Assembly: GCA_007449985.2 (NCBI GenBank)
Contig: VIIQ02000033.1
Location: 496,001 to 560,000 of the forward strand
From: Desmodesmus armatus
Taxonomy: Eukaryota; Chlorophyta; Chlorophyceae; Sphaeropleales; Scenedesmaceae
Direction of reading: 5' to 3'
DNA length: 64,000 nt
The translations under genes were made by a program, and so were the position numbers. A model generated the notes under the pieces. The model did not search any database, was not told the origin of the DNA, and worked only from the letters and a program-made list of their open reading frames with translations. Position 1 is the stretch's first letter; each line of letters starts with the position of its first letter. Shown piece after piece: positions 12,067 to 23,425 of the stretch.

Positions 12067-15000
12067 TCACAATTCATCCTGCTTTCTGCGCTCCTTGCGG
12101 ATATCCAACCACTTCCGCCGGATCACACTGCCACACGTCCCCTTGAACACCCCCTGCTTGACATCAAACACCTGTGGCGCACGATTTGCAGCAGTTGCAG
12201 CAGTTGGGACAGGGTCTGAGTGTGCAAGAGTAGGGTTTTCAGTCCACACGCTGATGGTGCAGGGGGTGCAGCAGTTACGCTGCGCGTGAGTCCCCATGTG
12301 CATCCAACACACTGTGAGGGTCACACTGATGCAAAGAATGCTGGCAGAGTCATACATCTACAGTTTTGTACAGCCTCAAAGCAGTGTGTGCTGTCCTTAT
12401 CAAGCATCACAACAGCAGCTTTGCTGCTTGCTACACACCTTATGGCCAGCTACATAGGTAGCTAGCACCTTGCCCTTTAAGGCAAGGTCACCATAGGGTG
12501 TGAGTTTGTGTCTGTGCTGGTTGTGCTGGACAGAGGTGTCCGCATTCGCCTCGGGATCCCAAACCTGCAGCCAAGAAGTGCACGTGTGCTTAGTGCGACG
12601 CGTAACAGTAACAGCCGGCCAGTACATTCAGTACGCACGCACTAAACAGCTGCAGCCATGACGATGAAAAAGCACACAGTGCCAGTGCATGATATGCAGT
12701 GCGCCGTTGCAAGAAGACACTGAGCACTCTTTCAAGCAAGCCCAGCCTTGGCTGATTCCACAGGCTGTATATACAGCAAGATAGTGCTGCCAACTTACCA
12801 CTATGTCCGCATCCATGTTAGGGGCCAGGTGCCCCTTGTAGAGCAGCCCAGCCAGTTGTGCTGGGTTCGCGCTCAGCAGATGTGACAGTTGTAGAAGATC
12901 CACACCAACTGACTTGACGGCTGTCCACGTTGCAGGCAGTAGGTACTGGAGGCCTGCGCAGACAGCAGCAGCAAATCCCGCATCGAGGGTGTGACATCCC
13001 AACCGCTTCATTTATCAAAGTGACCAGGCATCCGAAAAAAGCAGGTGAAACGGCCCGTCGCCCAGCACAAGCCGTGTGACACAAGCAGGGCCTGCTGCAC
13101 AGCTATACCGATGTCCACATTAGCCCCAACGGCCTCAACCAACCTGGGTGAATCTTGGGCATGTGTTGCTTTCGCTGCCAAAAAGGCACCCCATCAACGC
13201 TCACCAGCGCATCTGCTACATGGTGCGGCGCGCATGGTGCCACCCTAAACCCTAAACCCTAACCTGACGTTCCCCACCCGCCCATATCACAGGTGGCCCC
13301 AGTCCGTGCTTCCGCCCTGTCTCCATTAAGCAAGTCCACGCCCCCCTGGACTGGATGGAACAAGAAGAGGCAACTCATCCCCGCACCTCCCCTCCCCCAC
13401 CCCATTTTCCTTTTGCACCCTCCTACCTGAAATGCCTCCCCATGCCTTCAGGAAGTCCCCATTGTCTGTCTCCTTCAATCCAGGTGGTGCAGGCGAATGA
13501 TCGCTGCTGATGATATCTATGTCTCCAGACTTGACAGCTACCAGGAGGGCCTGTGTACCTAAATTCCCCCAAACCATGTTTCAACAACCCCAGAACCCTT
13601 CGCCTCGTTCAAATCACTCTGCAGGACCCCAACCCTTCTGACTGGACCAACAAAAGACACCCCTCTTTTGCATCCTGTTGCCCCTTGCCACCCTCCTACC
13701 TGAAATTCCTCCCCATGCCTTCAAAAAGTCCCCACTCTCTGTCTCCTTCAATCCAGGTGGTGCGGGCGAGTGATCGCTGCTGATGATGTCTATGTCACCC
13801 GACTTGACAGCAGCCAGGAGGGCCTGTCGGTTTGCCTCGTCACGTAGGGGTGGAGCACACTTGAACTTTGTATCTCCGTCTGGTATCTGCTCCGCACTGA
13901 ACATGAGGTAGTGTGCACAGGTCTCAACACTCAGGGGAAGCTTCTTCTTCACAACCTGTGCAGGGAGGGGGGGAGGTGGCAGCAGCAGAGTGGCAAGCAT
14001 GGGATTGATGAACACTTGGGGCATGTATTCTCGATATGTGGAGTGGGAATTCACGGGCGCGGAAAGGCGTCTGCTGTGCACTGAACATGAGGTAGAGCAA
14101 ACATGCTGGTGATTGTACGTTTCTCCGGTGTAAAACTCAGAGCTGTGGTGTATCTCTACAGAGACTATCGTGCCTTATCATGGTCCACACAAACATCAAC
14201 AACAGGATGCCAACATAACAACAGCCAGAACACCCGCAACAGCCAAACGACCACCTACATGACCTCGAAGCAACATGCCAACTTACCCGGAAGGCGTCGA
14301 TGTTTTCTGCATCTCCCAGGTGTGCTATGTGCAGGAAGAAGCCCTTGGTAGGAGGGATGTGCTCATCCAACAACGTGTCAATGAGCAGGTGTGCCGCATC
14401 ACGTTCAAACTTGGGGGGCCGGGTGGCCAGGTAGGTGGAGTACTTGCGGGGGTCTGGGTCAGCCTGGGAACAGTACAGTACAGTAATTGTGAGAGGGGAT
14501 CCCAAAACCTCAGTACTAGCCAGCGAGCCAAAGATTCTTGAGGGTGCCCCGAAGGGCCTGTCGCACCCCAGTCTCTCAGGTCGAAAAACAAGGGTGTGTG
14601 AGGGTACTTGGTGTTTATCGGTGGGTGAGAGTTTGGAAAGTGGGTGGGGTGGGTGGGAAGACGGCACAGATGGCGAAGTCACTGGGTTGGTAGATGGAGC
14701 TTGTGAAGTGCCCATGCAAAAAAAGACGGAAATATTGTCCAGCAGCGTGTCAATCAGCAGGTGGGCAGCATCCCGCTCAAATTTGGGTGGCCGGGTTGCC
14801 AGGTAGGTGGGTACTTGCGGAGGTCAGGGTTAGCCTGAAAACAAGGGGGTGTGAGGGTCGTTGGTTGATATCGGTGGGTGGGGTTTTGGAAAGTGGGTGT
14901 ATTGGTGGGTGGGTTGGAAGGCACAGATGGCAAAGCCACTGGGTTGGTAAGTGGACTTTGTGAGGTCCGCATGCAGAAAGAACACCAAAAGAAACTCCTG

Positions 15001-17900
15001 CATCCGCCCTACTATCCTCTTTTACACAAGCAACATGATGTCTTCATGATGTCTTCATACTTGCTGTGAACCTCAATTACAACCCCTAAACCACAGACAC
15101 GCCTCTGCTTGCTCCACGTCCGTGCCAAGCTCCGCATGCACAAAGCATGGGCCCCCCAGTTCAAGCATGGGCCCAAAACCCTATCATACTCTACCACCCA
15201 CCACTGATTTGATCTCATGGTACAACAAATCCACCCATCCTCTGTCACACACCTGAACCTGCCCCATGTCTGTGGCAAGCCCTGCATGCACAAAGCGGGA
15301 GCCCCAGTCCATTCATACTCCCCCCTCCCTCCCTGACTCTATCACACACCACTAACGTGACCTTACTGTTTCCACCCATCACCCCCCCCCCCCCCGCACC
15401 CCATAACACCCCTCTCATCCCTAGTCACTAACACGCACCTCTGCTTGCTCCACATCAGTGACAAGCTCCGCATGTACAAAGTAGGGGGATCCCTTGCTGA
15501 GCAGGAAGTGCATGGCATCTGCCACATCACTGCGTGACACATTTTCAAAATCGTTGATGCCTGAGGGCGACAGGAAGCTCTTGAAGCCGAGTGCTCCAGC
15601 CTGCAGCATTGGGCAAGAGCATGCAGATGCCAGTGAGTGAGTGCGTGCGTGCGTGCGTGCGTGCGTGCGTGAGTGAGAAAGTTACTTACTGCATGCGTGC
15701 GGAGTGAGAGAGGTTGAGTGAATGAGTCAGTGTGCATGCGCGTGTGACTTGACAAAGTGACTACTCTGCCCCTTAGCAAATCACCGGTGTAAGCTGAAGC
15801 TTAGATGGGTGTGCAGTTCTAGCATGCTGCGCTGTCACACGCCCACCTGCAGCATCGCCCATAGCACGTCGTGTTTATGTGCGTTCTCGGGGGTGATGCC
15901 ACCCCAGAAGCCAACATTCACCTTTGCCTTGGCCTGCAACACGGAAAGGGGGTGGAGGGGGTACATAAAACAACCTCACTCCTTTTCCTGGACGCTATTG
16001 ACAGTGCACAGTAATATCCTGAGTGTTGCAAGATGGAGGACCGCATAGCATAGCATAGCATAGCACGGCACGGCACGGCACAGCATGCTGCACAGCAAGA
16101 CACCTGGACCACTCAAGCAGCCCCCGGCAGTCTGACCTGTGCGATCTCCATCTTTTTCAGCAGCTGCTGTGCAGTAGTGGTAGTTGGGAAGCTGTTGAGG
16201 GGCATGTCCACTACAGTGGTGGTGCCTCCTGCTGCTGCAGCTGACGTGGCAGTCTCCATGCCTGTAAAATAACAGAAAAATAACAAGAAAAATAACAACA
16301 GCGGTTTGTCACATCTTTTCACAGCAATGCAAAGTGCTCGACTCCAGCTGCAGCAGGAACCTACTAGCTTTGCTGCAGGAGGGTTGAAAGAACGAAGGCA
16401 GCGGTCTCCATGCATGTGGACAGGCGCACACATGACAGCATAATGACGGCAGATAATCGTTCTTACAGCAGCTGCAAATGACTGCAGAAACGAGCTGTTG
16501 ACAGCCACAAACACAACTGCACAAAACAGCAGTCAGTGAGCAATCCAGCCAACCAGCAAACCAGCACTCTTGCTTACCGCAGCCTGTTGCATACCTGTTG
16601 CACAATGCTGGTTCACATAACAAGTTCTGTACATGACTCCCCAGGTGCTGCTGCTGCTGCTGCTGCATCCTTACTTAACTCTCACTGAACCCTCCGCTCA
16701 CCCCCCCCTCCCCCAGGTCGCCCCACCCCATCCCACCCCCCCCACCCCCGCCTCGCTTCCTTTCCCTCCCCAAGCGTGGCGTGATCCTTGTTCCCTGGCC
16801 TCACAAACTGTCTCCCACCCCCCACCCCCTGCCTGCCCCTGCTCACCTTCCCAGTCCTCTCTCCCAGGCTCATTCATGTGTACATGAACGTCAACGACGC
16901 CCGGTGATATCACGGCATAGCCGTAGTCAATCACTGGGTACCTGGCCTTTTTAGGCACTGTTTCCGACACGCTGACGATCCTGCCAGCACGAATGGTGAC
17001 TGCAGGGCGGGCGGTACAGGGCACCAGCAGAGGGCAGAAACAGAGGCAGCAACTCAATCAGCAAGTCAAGAGGGGAAGCCGGAGGGCCCATAGGGCTGCT
17101 GACACTCATGCACGCTATGCGTAACCTGCTGGTAACCGTATCATGCAGCTGTATCCATTGTCTTATGCACAGCGCTGCCCTTTTAGTGCTGTGCACATGT
17201 CCAAACATGGCATTTCATGATGTGCCCCACACAACAAGCGGGACGCACCAGCTTGCCAATTCCTACTGCAGTGGGTCCACCACAAACCCAAGAAAGGGGG
17301 GGGAGGGACGCCAAATCTGCTCTTGCCACTGCCCCTGCGTCCCGTTGACAATCCCTGGCGCCCACAATCCTACACTGCCCCCCTCCCAGCTGTTCCAAGC
17401 TACTGCTGGGCCCCCTGTGGACAAAGTCCTGCACCTCTCCTTCCCTACCACCCCAACCCACCCCACACCCACGATCGTAGCACGCCGTTGTCTTCTTTTG
17501 GCCCTCACCCCACCCCCCCAACCAGGCCAGATCAGGCACGGCATGTCCTTCTCGCCTCCTGGTCTCATCTTGTTGGCGAACCCTCTCCCTGCCCCCACCC
17601 GCCCCCCAGTGTCACGACACATCACAGCACGCGTCACTCACTTGCTCCTGGGCGCACCCCATCAGGATGCACCACCCTCGAGCTGGTGATGATGAACATA
17701 GTGGAGTCCTGCAGGCCGCACTGCTGGTAGCTTGCATGGAAGAGCCCCAGAGACTCCAGCACAGGCTCTATCACTGCTGCTGCTCGCTGCTTGATTGGAG
17801 CCATGTAGCCCATTTTGTCGAGCCTCTGATACATCATGCCACCTGCCAGCAGGTTCGCAGCTAAGATCCAGAACACTGCAACCTTGTCTACGCCAGCCAT
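12067..17900 (-). CDS. ALN: Allantoinase
   Basis: It hydrolyses allantoin to allantoate in purine (ureide) catabolism. Ten exons: 17900-17642, 16999-16847, 16261-16137, 15933-15847, 15600-15439, 14463-14287, 13955-13700, 12953-12799, 12564-12439, 12171-12067; 1605 nt in frame, 534 residues (Arabidopsis ALN is close to 506). Binuclear-metal ligands of the amidohydrolase fold are present: H125 and H127 ([10 protein letters not shown]), K215 as the carboxylated lysine ([16 protein letters not shown]), H251 (FVHAE), H310 (LHIAHLGD) and D382 (SSDHSP). [15 protein letters not shown] and [10 protein letters not shown] also match the family. A hydrophobic segment near residues 6-24 resembles the ER signal/anchor of plant allantoinases. 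The C-terminus is KQDEL, a KDEL/HDEL-like ending, which fits ER residence. Introns carry broken copies of exons 5, 6 and 7. It is head-to-head with CHMP6. Confidence 0.95.
13243..13263. repeat. Interstitial plant-type telomere repeat (CCCTAAA)n
   Basis: About three units of CCCTAAA inside the allantoinase intron between exons 7 and 8. This is the Arabidopsis-type unit rather than the Chlamydomonas TTTTAGGG type. Confidence 0.8.
13370..13554 (-). pseudogene. Partial copy of allantoinase exon 7 (3' part plus donor)
   Basis: It repeats the 13692-13830 region at about 272 bp distance: [20 protein letters not shown] through FLKAWGGIS plus the GTAGGA donor and following intron. It lacks the first half of exon 7 and has no obvious acceptor. 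It includes a second copy of the catalytic SSDHSP motif and its reading frame is still open. Confidence 0.88.
14739..14838 (-). pseudogene. Broken copy of allantoinase exon 6
   Basis: It repeats 14368-14466 at about 371 bp distance and includes the exon start. One base is missing next to TACTTGCGG, so the frame is broken. The flanking intron (AAAACAAGGG...GGTTTTGGAAAGTGGGTG...CACTGGGTTGGTA) is duplicated with it, showing a segmental tandem duplication rather than retroposition. Confidence 0.88.
15095..15305 (-). pseudogene. Two decayed copies of allantoinase exon 5 3' end
   Basis: Segments at about 15095-15150 and 15250-15305 resemble 15430-15490 (the end of exon 5, encoding [13 protein letters not shown] and its donor). 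Both carry substitutions and indels and do not keep the frame. Confidence 0.7.
15641..15670. repeat. (GTGC)n microsatellite
   Basis: A run of GTGC/GCGT tetranucleotides, flanked by (GTGA)n, in an allantoinase intron. Confidence 0.9.
16044..16084. repeat. Pentanucleotide repeats (CATAG)n and (CACGG)n
   Basis: Four CATAG-type units run directly into three CACGG-type units in an allantoinase intron. The second looks derived from the first by substitution and re-expansion. Confidence 0.9.
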
Positions 17901-18364
17901 GCTGTTGGGCTGCTGTGTGTCTTGGGTGTGTTTGCCCTTTCCTCAGCAGTCACGAAGCTGGCAGCCTGAATGAGCTGGAGGTGTATTGAGATGATGTGTC
18001 TTTTCCTGCCGAGATTGGCTACTGCATAGTTGCAGCAAAGGCAGAGGCTTAGAGGGAGCCAATCTACAATGCACAGGCTGGCCTACATTCCCTTCTGAGG
18101 GGCGAGCGTGCTGGAAGGGGATCAGCATTCAGTGTCCGTGAAACATGCCGCGCTGAAAAGACATCAGAATTTGAGTTTTTGTCACGTGTTGTGTGAGAAT
18201 CGTTGAGAAGTGTGGGAGCTTGTGTCAACCCCAGCCTGTGGCTGCTGCTGCTGTCACACGTCAGTGCATTCGGCTTCGAATCTTCCACACAGCCAGCCCT
18301 TTGTCCTGCTGCAACATATCCACAGCAGTTCCTACCAGCAGTGCTGGTCCAGCACCCCAACAGG
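17901..18364. promoter_or_regulatory. Divergent promoter region, allantoinase / CHMP6
   Basis: 464 bp between the two ATGs, which point away from each other. It must hold both 5' UTRs and promoters. No TATA box or named motif was identified. Confidence 0.5.
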
Positions 18365-20578
18365 ATGGGCAACCTCCTAGCACCCTCCAAAAAGAGCAAT
18401 GCAAGGTACACAGTGCTGCTGATGCTGTGGATACATGGAGACATCTGTTGCCATGCAGGGGTAGCAACCCCTCAGCCCCTTGCAGCAAGTGCACCTGCGC
18501 TCACTGCTCTTGCACCTGTCCGTTGTGTGATGCCCACAGGGCCACGATCACAGAGCATGACAGGGCGGTCTTGGCTCTCAAAGCACAGAGGAAGAAGCTG
18601 GAAGATCAGACAAAGATGGTGAGGACTGTGGACTTTAACTACACTTGACTTCAGCAGAGTTTGCATGCAGCGCTGCACCTTTGCTGCAGATGATGCCCGT
18701 GAGCAGTGGAAGGAACCTGTGTGCCAACGGCACAGCCAGTCTTTGTGAAGAGTACAAGAATCCTTACGTGTGGTGTGTATATACCTGCTGTTGCATCTGC
18801 AGTTGGAGAAGCGCATAGACCAAGACATCATTGTGGCGCGCACACTGATAGCCCAGAAGAAGAAGGAGCGTGCCCTGCTGGCCCTCAAAAAGAAAAAGCT
18901 GTCAGAGAATCAGCTGCAGAGCATCCAGGCATACCTCATGAATGTGGAGGACATGGTGAGCAGCAGCAGCAGAGGCTCACTAGCTGAGCTGCTTACTCTT
19001 GATTACAGCAGGATGGCTGGGCAGCACCAGGATGTGCAGGGTGGTGCGCAGGGGCACAGTGGTTGGAGAAGGATGGGCAGCAGCAACTCGGCCAAACCGC
19101 TTGGTCAAGCAGCAAGATTTGCGCAGTGACAGCGAGGAAAGCAGGGTGGCGAGCAGCAGCAGCTCAATGGCAGTAGATGTCCAGCAGAGTAACTGCAGGA
19201 TGCCAATGTGGCTGCCTTGCAGCAGCAGCAGCAGTAGCGGTGGCGGCGGCTCTGTACATGCCGATTCACCCATAGGGCCTCCGAAGCTTTCGAAGGCTGC
19301 AGCAGTGCGGGCCTGTGTGTAGCCACCCACCATGCCTCCCGCTTGTGGGCAGCACTTTGCCACCCTGCTTGCTGCTCAACCCTGCTCTGTTGCATCTGCC
19401 CACTCTTCTGCTGCATGCGCGCACAGCTTTCAAACATGGAGTTGACAAAGCAGCAGTCCAATGTGATGGCGGCGTTGAAGCAGGGCAATGAGGCGCTTAA
19501 GAAAGCACAACAGGAGGTATGCGCATGCTGGTCTACCGTGGGGCAATTTCACACCCCTTGCACATTTGTGTTGCTGTTGCCCTCGTGCGGGGCATTCTTG
19601 CTGGTTGTTATGAGTGGTTTATAGCGAAGGCGCTCTGAGCAATGGTTGAGCATCTGCATCAGTGACTACGGTACAGCCAAACAGCGGGGGTGGCAGGTCT
19701 TGAATCAGGTTCCTGTTCTTGCTGAGTACTGCTGCTGCTGCTGCTGCTGCAGCAGATGCCTCTGGATGACATCCAGTCGCTCATGGACGAAACAGCAGAG
19801 GCAAAGGAATACCAGGTCAGTATGCTTGCTGCGTGTTGACACATGCAGTGCAAGCAGCCAGTACAGCAATTGTCACTTTGGCAGTCACATGTGCCCGTGG
19901 GTTGCGTTTGTGCCATGCCCTGACGCCGATACTGGAGTTGGAGGACATCTTGACATGTAGCTAGCAGCAGCCCCACTCACAAATTGTCATCAGCAGCGCA
20001 GTCAGATGGATTTTTACTATCTCACCCCCATTCTTCACGGCTCTGTCATGCTGTGTTCCACTGTGCAGGACAAGGTGCAGGACATGCTGTCTCAGCAGCT
20101 GGATGCGAGTGACAATGAAGCAGTGCTGCAGGAGCTGCAGCAGTTGGAAGACCTCGCCCTGCAGGAAGAGATGCAGCACATGCCGTCAGTCCCCACAACA
20201 GAGCCGCAGCAAGTTCAGCAGCAGGCAGCCCAGGTGGCAGAAGCAGCAGCAGCGCCCGCAGCAGCGGCAGAGGCAGCAGTGCAGATAGAGGAGGAGCTGC
20301 CTTCCGTGCCCGCAACAAAGGTGGGGGTGGCTGTAAGCAGTTGTTGGCTGGCAGCCTCTTGCATCTGGGCCTATCAATACTGTGCACGCTGCTTGCGCGA
20401 GATGACCCTGTGAATGCTGGATACTTCCTCAGCAGCCCTGCCCGTGGTGTGTGTGGATAGCCAGACCCTGGCGCTCTCCATGTGCACTTGTAAAAGGCAA
20501 CGGTTACATTTGTGGGCTTTCCTGCAGGTGGTTGTGGAAGAGACGCGGCAGCTGGAGGAGCCTCTGGCAGCATCCTGA
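18365..20578 (+). CDS. VPS20: ESCRT-III subunit VPS20/CHMP6
   Basis: A membrane-remodelling ESCRT-III subunit that in other eukaryotes links ESCRT-II to Snf7 assembly on endosomes. Seven exons: 18365-18405, 18540-18618, 18803-18955, 19427-19516, 19753-19815, 20069-20320, 20528-20578 (TGA); 729 nt in frame, 242 residues. It starts MGNL like CHMP6, with Gly2 available for N-myristoylation. Then follow TEHDRAVLALKAQRKKLEDQ, a basic helix (QKKKERALLALKKKKL), ELTKQQSNVMAALKQGNEAL and PLDDIQSLMDETAEAKEYQ, all typical of the Snf7 family. The C-terminal region is Gln/Ala/Glu-rich and ends in a short acidic helix (VVVEETRQLEEPLAAS), where MIT-interacting motifs usually sit. The acceptor of exon 5 lies in a CTG run (19729-19749). 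The start is chosen because it gives the conserved MGN and a short first exon in phase. Confidence 0.93.
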
Positions 20579-21180
20579 CAGCACCCAGCTGCAGCAGCAG
20601 TACTAACTATGCATGGCAGCTGCCCATGAAGCGCAAAGCACCAGGCTTGGGCCTGTTGGTTGTGTGGAGTTGGGCGATGGCAGAGGCGGCCGGGCCAACG
20701 CAGATGACAGAAGCTGCCGCGCATGCCCCGTGCCTAAGTGTCAGCAGGGCCATGTGGTGGATCTGGCGTGCTCCACAGCTAGCCGGTGCTGTATGGGTTC
20801 TGCTTTGGTGCATATTGCTTCGACCTGCTGGCCTGCATAAGTGTATGCTGATGAGCGATTTAGTGGCGCTGTTGTATGGCAATTGCCAGCACGGTCACTT
20901 TGTACAGTATGTGTCTTGTTTGGTTGCGCTGTGTGTGGTCTTTGACCGAATGTATGAAGTATTCAGCAAGGGACAGTTGCTCGTTGCTGTGTTGTTGGCG
21001 CCGACGTGGTACAAGCTGGTCCACAAGTTATATCTGGGGTTGCTGTTTGCTCCACCCTCATCCCAGCAGAGGGTGCCCATACGCATGTTGCAGCTGATCG
21101 TTCATAGTATGCAACACAGTACCGATGCAGAGCACCATGACACCAGGTTCCAAAGCGGGGCACAACACCACATCAGCTGC
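20579..21180. other. Convergent intergenic region, CHMP6 / ARM-repeat gene
   Basis: It is expected to contain both 3' UTRs. A long open frame overlaps the CHMP6 end and this region, but it has no homology signal I recognise and no splice logic. Confidence 0.5.
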
Positions 21181-23154
21181 TCAAACGGCTGTGCTGCTGC
21201 TGCCATCCTTCACACCAGCCATGCGCAGCGTCTGTGCCGCTGCTGCCGCCAGCAGACGCATGCCTTGCATAGCTGCCAAGTCCTTGATGACCTGCAGCTG
21301 TGCTGACCGCTGCAGCTCCACGTTGCAGGGCCCGTACTCTGCTGCATTGGTGATGGCCTGCAGGACATGACTGGCCAGCAGCTCCTGCAGCTGAGGGCCC
21401 CGCTGCAGCTGGGCCTCTAGCACAGCCAGGCACACTGCCAGGCCGTGCTCCTGCAAGCGCATCATGATGATCAACACAAGTTGCAAGGGTGCTTGCTCAG
21501 TCTGCAGGATGCAAGTCACCAGAGATATGTAGGTGGAAACCCTAGTCCATGTCAGTTGTAACTGTTGAAGCTGAGGCGTACAACAGGCCGGCGAGTCATG
21601 ACACCTGCCAGAGCCACTGTTGCTGATAAGCAGCACTTGGTCTTTCAGAGTTTCTCAACAGTGTGTGAGACTCACTTGGTGCATGGCAACCTTTCCTTCT
21701 TTGGCCAGGGTCAGCATCATCAGTGCAACTGCTGCTGCTCCTGCAACCTCACTTGAGCTGTTCTGCAGCAAGCCAAGCATCTGAGGCACACACCCACACT
21801 CCACGGCCTGCAAGGGCCACCACGATCCGCATCCAGCATACAACACGGTGTTTTAGCAATGCCACAACGTGCAGCCAATGTGTACTATGCAACCGTGTGG
21901 GAGTGTTATGGACCGCGTTCCGTGCTGTGACAGTGAGCAGGCATGCCAAGTGCTGCTGACAGTCAACATGCGTACTTGGCCGCCAAGTTGGTCAACGGTC
22001 GGTCTCCTTTTGGCTGTGCTGACTCAGCAGCGACACAAACCTGCAAGCGTCCCTCCGCGTGAGTTGAGGCAAGCGCTCCTAGCAGCTTGATGACGCCCAG
22101 CAGCACCGGCTGCGGTGCCGTGCTGACCATGCCCGCCAGCACAGGCACTGCCTGCTGCACTGCAATCAGCTGGGTGAGCGCGTCCTGGTTGTGGCGTGCC
22201 TGCCAGCAGTGGCGGAGGTGTCACACAGTCAGCACTGCCATGGCATAAGACATCACCGTGGCCAGAAACTATAGCAGGTGGTGGCAGGAAGTTTTAGGCC
22301 CTGGCTTGCCAAAGGCTTTGGCAAAGCTGTGCAGCTTGAAGCCAACTGCAGCTAGCTGTCCCCACCTGCGTGCAGTGATGCAGCAGCGCCAGCGCATGTG
22401 CGGCCCGCTGTGGCTCCTCTTGCTGTGCGTACAGCAGCAGCGCAGGCAGGGCACCCTCACGCACCAGGGCTGCTCTCCAGGGCTCGTACATAGCAGCAGC
22501 ACAGAGGCAACCATATGCAGCATCCCTGACCGCCGTGCTGGGCTGCTTTAGCAGCTGCAGGATATGCGGCAGGCACCCATGCTGCAGGGCATCCCTGCAC
22601 CCAACCTCCTTGGCGACCAAGAGCTGCATGGTGGCTGCGGTTGCTGCATGCTGCTCGGCTTCCTGCGCGCCTTCCTCCCCTGCTGTGCCCTCCTTGAGGA
22701 GATCCCGCAGTGCTGGGGTGATGCCTGCTGCGATGCACTGGATGTGCTTCTCTGGAGCCACCAGCAGCTCCCTGGCTGCTACAATAGACTTGGACCTGAT
22801 GGTGCCATTCTCACTCCTCAGGCCTGCGACCTGTGTGCAGCAGCAGATGGAGCCGTGCATGATGCAAGCTTGTTTAACTTCATCACAGAGCTGCAGGTGT
22901 GGTGCTGACTGGAGGCGTGCTGATGGGCTGAAAGCAGCATGTGCAGAAGCAGTTGCTCAGGGGCCAGTGAAACAGTGACAGCTTGCGCCAACATGTGTCG
23001 GCACAGCAGTAGAATCACTTACAATCTTGGGGTAGGCCCATGCACCAAAGGCCTCTGTCACTGAAGTTTCAGATAAGGGTTGAGGAGGCAGCTTGACCTC
23101 GAACTTTGTGATGTGCTTAAGGTTTGCCTGTATTGCTGCTGTTGATGCATCCAT
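21181..23154 (-). CDS. ARM/HEAT-repeat protein, probably radial spoke head 14 (RSPH14)-like
   Basis: Exons 23154-23023, 22830-22366, 22199-22041, 21807-21676, 21450-21181 (TGA); 1158 nt in frame, 385 residues. It is almost wholly helical armadillo-type repeats: ENGTIRSKSIVAARELLV, AAGITPALRDLL, CRDALQHGCLPHILQLLKQP, RAALVREGALPALLLYA, QQAVPVLAGMVSTAP, VECGCVPQMLGLLQNSS. The N-terminal EAFGAWAYPKI followed by the first repeat and the overall length resemble RSPH14/RTDR1. The head-to-head partner is RSP4/6, which supports an axonemal role. The repeat class is clear. RSPH14 is an inference that a profile search would settle; another ARM protein remains possible. Confidence 0.75.
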
Positions 23155-23425
23155 GGTGCTGGCTGCTCACACACTGTCCAGCATGGGGGCCCAAAATGAC
23201 GAACCTAGTACGTTGGGCACAATGACTGCCCTCACAGCAGATGGCTCACACCCATGTCCATTTGCAGCGACTGAAAGGAAGTCAAACTTGTGTCCATGGT
23301 CAATGTTCATGGCATGGTGTGGGAGTGTCTCACTCTCCCAGAAACATTATTTTCGCTTCAACATCCAAGATCGTGCTTCTGTAGCGACGGTTCCTGCAGG
23401 GATCAGCTGTCGACCAAACCAAACG
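23155..23425. promoter_or_regulatory. Bidirectional promoter between two radial-spoke genes
   Basis: 271 bp separate the start codons of the ARM/RSPH14-like gene (-) and RSP4/6 (+). Both 5' UTRs and promoters must fit here. It contains an AT-richer island (ACATTATTTTCGCTTCAACA) about 80 bp before the RSP4/6 ATG. No known factor site is assigned. Confidence 0.6.

Noticed and set aside
13426..13554. Second exon 7 of allantoinase as a functional exon
   Set aside because: It lacks an acceptor and would duplicate the active-site SSDHSP loop; exon 7 to exon 8 joins in phase without it.
20512..21306. 264-codon open frame overlapping the CHMP6 last exon
   Set aside because: It runs out of frame through the confirmed last CHMP6 exon and into the last exon of the opposite-strand ARM gene; no recognisable domains.
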